Source of the DNA: Schizochytrium sp. TIO01
Taxonomy: Eukaryota > Sar > Bigyra > Thraustochytrida > Thraustochytriidae
Assembly: GCA_004764695.1 (NCBI GenBank)
Contig: SMSO01000032.1
Coordinates: 7,770,668 to 7,834,667, forward strand
DNA: 64,000 bases
Reading direction: 5' to 3'
Position 1 is the stretch's first letter, and every line of letters starts with the position of its first letter. Of this stretch, positions 61,601 through 64,000 are shown piece by piece. The translations under genes were made by a program, and so were the position numbers. The notes under the pieces are model-generated. The model saw nothing but the letters and a program-made list of their open reading frames with translations. It was not told the origin of the DNA and did no database searches.

Positions 61601-64000
61601 CGAGACTACGGATAGGATGGAAACCTTCTTTCTGAAGAAATTTATTAGCTGTAAATCAACTGGGCACTTTCTAATTTCTTAAATGTGTTTGTTTTCATCC
61701 AGTAACTAAGCATGATTTATTGATCAAGCAATATCATATTCGAGACGACCAAATGCACAAAATTAGCTACTCTCCATAACGATCAAACGTGAGTCTAATA
61801 TGCCTGGGGTTCTAGCTATTATATACGAATGTCAAATTGCAGTTTTTGAACATGCTGATCAGTTCTATTATTCATCACGCATAGGGCAGGAGTTCAAATT
61901 TCAGTGTAAAAAAAAAAAAGAAGGCACACGCAAAGTTTTACTTAGTTCGTGCCCGTGTTAACCAAGACGAAGAGTGATGTAAGACTACGCAATCTCTGCA
62001 GTTGATGTTTCTTGTAGTCTACAATTTGTATAATACAACTATGAGGGTATCGTGTTGCTGAATCGATAAAATGTACTCCTTTGATTTGTTGCTCTTGGTT
62101 CTCATACGTGACTTATGAAGCTTTTCTTTTCATAGTCGAGCCTTATAAAGACTTTCTAGCTCTCGCTTTGATTGCATAATCGAATTAGGTATCTTTGCTA
62201 TTGACTCCATCTATACTCACTGACCAATCGATAAATCAGCTCTAAGGCTTGGGCCGTCTGTTGGTAATTAGGATGGATGAATACGTGTACATTATTAATA
62301 TCAGCGGACGATATCGGGTGGATGCGGGTGCGGTGTGTCCTTTATGATTTGGGTGCTCTGTGGTTACTACCAGAAGAAAACGAAAGGCTCTAAAATCGAA
62401 GTTGTTTGATGCCTTTCTCAGCTTGCTGCTTCATTGGATTAACTGGTCATCTTTCATCCCGGCGCGTAGCTTTGCAGAGGGGATATTTCACAGAATCTGA
62501 CCAATTTGAATGGCTGTTTCAGTTTTACCAAGCCCTCGACTTACTTGTGGCTACAAATGTAGAGAATACGTTGTGGTTGCTTTTCAAGCTGGTTGAGCAA
62601 GGCATGCCAGATTCTACTCAATCTTCGGAGCTCAAAATTTCTAGTTTTACTACTACTAGGCGAAATAGTAGATAGCTTTATAGGCTGGCAGCAACATCGG
62701 ACACGGCCTATCAGTGCGTCGAGAAAAAGGCTCAGCGCATGCTCCCCGGCAACACAAATGAAAAGTAAGACTAAAAATACTTTCAAAAGGTTTTCTTTGA
62801 CCCCGTTCAAAAATAAACTTATAACAAAGTAAATTAAAAAAAAGATAATATTCTATTTTCCGCAGAATAATGATATTTAATGTTATTTGTTTTCAGGTAT
62901 AATGATTATAATCTATTTATTGAAGCGGTAGGTAGTGTAGGTGGTAGATAACAAGGGGGGTGATACGGGTGTTTTCAATTTTTATTTATTTTTTAATTCA
63001 TGAGAAGAGAATATATATATTCATTTTTAATGACAATTTTTTATAGACGAATACAATGAGACTAAGCGTCTTATCCATAGCTAAATATGACTATTGTCAA
63101 AATTAATGTTTCTGTTTAAGCTAATTATTTTAATTAATCAGAAAGTTCTATGTTGATTTTCTCTTGCTGACATGAGACCAAGCTCTGTGAAGGTTATTTG
63201 CGAAGAAATTTCTCTCGCTCGATTGCAAAAACCTTTATATATAGCAGATTCATGAGTAAAACAGCATCGTTGTATGTGCCAGCCCACGGCGCTTGAACAC
63301 GTAATGAAATAATCTTCGACGCAACAATCATAGTTGCAGATTGGAACTTATTATTTTGATGTCTTGGGATCATAATAGTCTCTTTATGTGGAACTTCAGG
63401 TCATGGGTTTCAATGTATCGCATTTCCAGGACTAGCTGTTGCGATTTCAAAATTAGTTAATTAAAGCGCCAAAATTAAACATATGAAGGGGTTTATTCTA
63501 TTATTCATTCAGGTTGGCAAATCAGCAGCTAATAACCCCCCAGTCCTTTTACTTTTTACATGCAAGCGTGTTTCTTCAGGGCTTACGGGATTTGAAGGTT
63601 TCTTAAAATTATTCACTAGGTTGGTTTTGCAGTTTTCCAAAGCAAACTACAATTCTATTCTATATTATTTTCATATACTACTAGGCTGATACACAATTCC
63701 GAATCACGAACAGGAGTACTAATTGATTTGAGAGCGATAGGAGGATTCAAAGAGCGATTGTCTACCCAGGCAAAGAGATTGAAAGAGCTACCTTTGACTA
63801 GTGAGAGTAGGGTTATTCATTATATTCTACCATGGTATTCTTCTCTGAAAAAAACAAAAAACAAAAAACTTCCTGGATATGGCATGCAAGCATAATCGGA
63901 TGAGCCAAAGTAAAGTTCAAACTTACACGGTCAAATCTTAAAGAAGGAAGCGTAAAAGGCTAGCAATCAGCCTAACAAGTTAGATCTCGCTTAATGTGTT
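58691..64000. other. Gene-free, probably element-derived right flank
   Basis: About 5.3 kb in which no intact gene is visible. It contains one possible retrotransposon scrap (61068-61289), a run of nine C at 60662-60670, and AT-rich tracts near 62830-63060. Open frames here are short, lack recognisable content and are within chance length. Confidence 0.5.
61068..61289 (+). pseudogene. Possible Ty3/gypsy RNase H fragment (relic)
   Basis: A 73-codon open frame contains RLVIGFALAHQLRRYLLGHP, which resembles the 'LA.V.A...LRHYLLGH' helix of gypsy-type RNase H domains. The following DH dipeptide region is not conserved. The opposite strand also has a 67-codon ATG frame (61206 down to 61003) with a C-terminal hydrophobic segment, so the assignment is uncertain. 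Confidence 0.25.

Overview
The window is nuclear DNA of a eukaryote. Its genes are widely spaced and mostly single-exon, in clearly AT-richer intergenic DNA full of microsatellites. Two introns can be placed with confidence (GT-AG, 321 and 312 nt). The products are eukaryotic housekeeping proteins: SAC1, GET3, COG7, a PP6 regulatory subunit and PCIF1. CFAP91 implies a motile cilium or flagellum. A free-living flagellated protist fits, and a stramenopile such as a labyrinthulomycete is possible, but that last step is inference. No CRISPR, operon, rRNA or convincing tRNA is visible.

Layout. 1-10 kb: SAC1 phosphoinositide phosphatase (-), GET3 ATPase (+, two exons), an AAAP amino-acid transporter (-), and a compact hairpin-rich island at 9.9-10.1 kb that may be a structured RNA. 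10-23 kb: a bacterial-type TrmA tRNA methyltransferase (+) and a PCIF1-type cap methyltransferase (-), separated by about 5 kb gene deserts. 23-33 kb: a SAPS-domain PP6 subunit (-), a polypyrimidine tract, a possible small spliced gene (-), and a low-complexity protein with two related helical repeats (-). 33-36 kb: a cluster of tetranucleotide arrays. 36-45 kb: a cyclic-nucleotide-binding K+ channel (-), a small ABM-fold protein (+), and an IMPDH-like protein (-) lacking the catalytic cysteine. 48-56 kb: COG7 (+, two exons), a small unrecognised coding exon (+), CFAP91 (+), and a membrane-anchored sugar O-acetyltransferase (-). 56-64 kb: no intact gene; a decayed pogo/Tigger-like transposase, other decayed coding fragments and a possible retrotransposon RNase H scrap.

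The genes form no single pathway. Loose themes are Golgi/ER membrane traffic (SAC1, GET3, COG7), RNA modification (TrmA, PCIF1) and signalling (K+ channel, PP6 subunit). The strongest oddity is the IMPDH-like gene: an intact, strongly codon-biased ORF with nucleophile, Arg-Tyr base and nucleotide-contact residues all replaced.

Caveats: start codons were reassigned to the first well-placed ATG where the open frame began at a non-ATG codon. All family assignments are from recognised motifs, not database searches.
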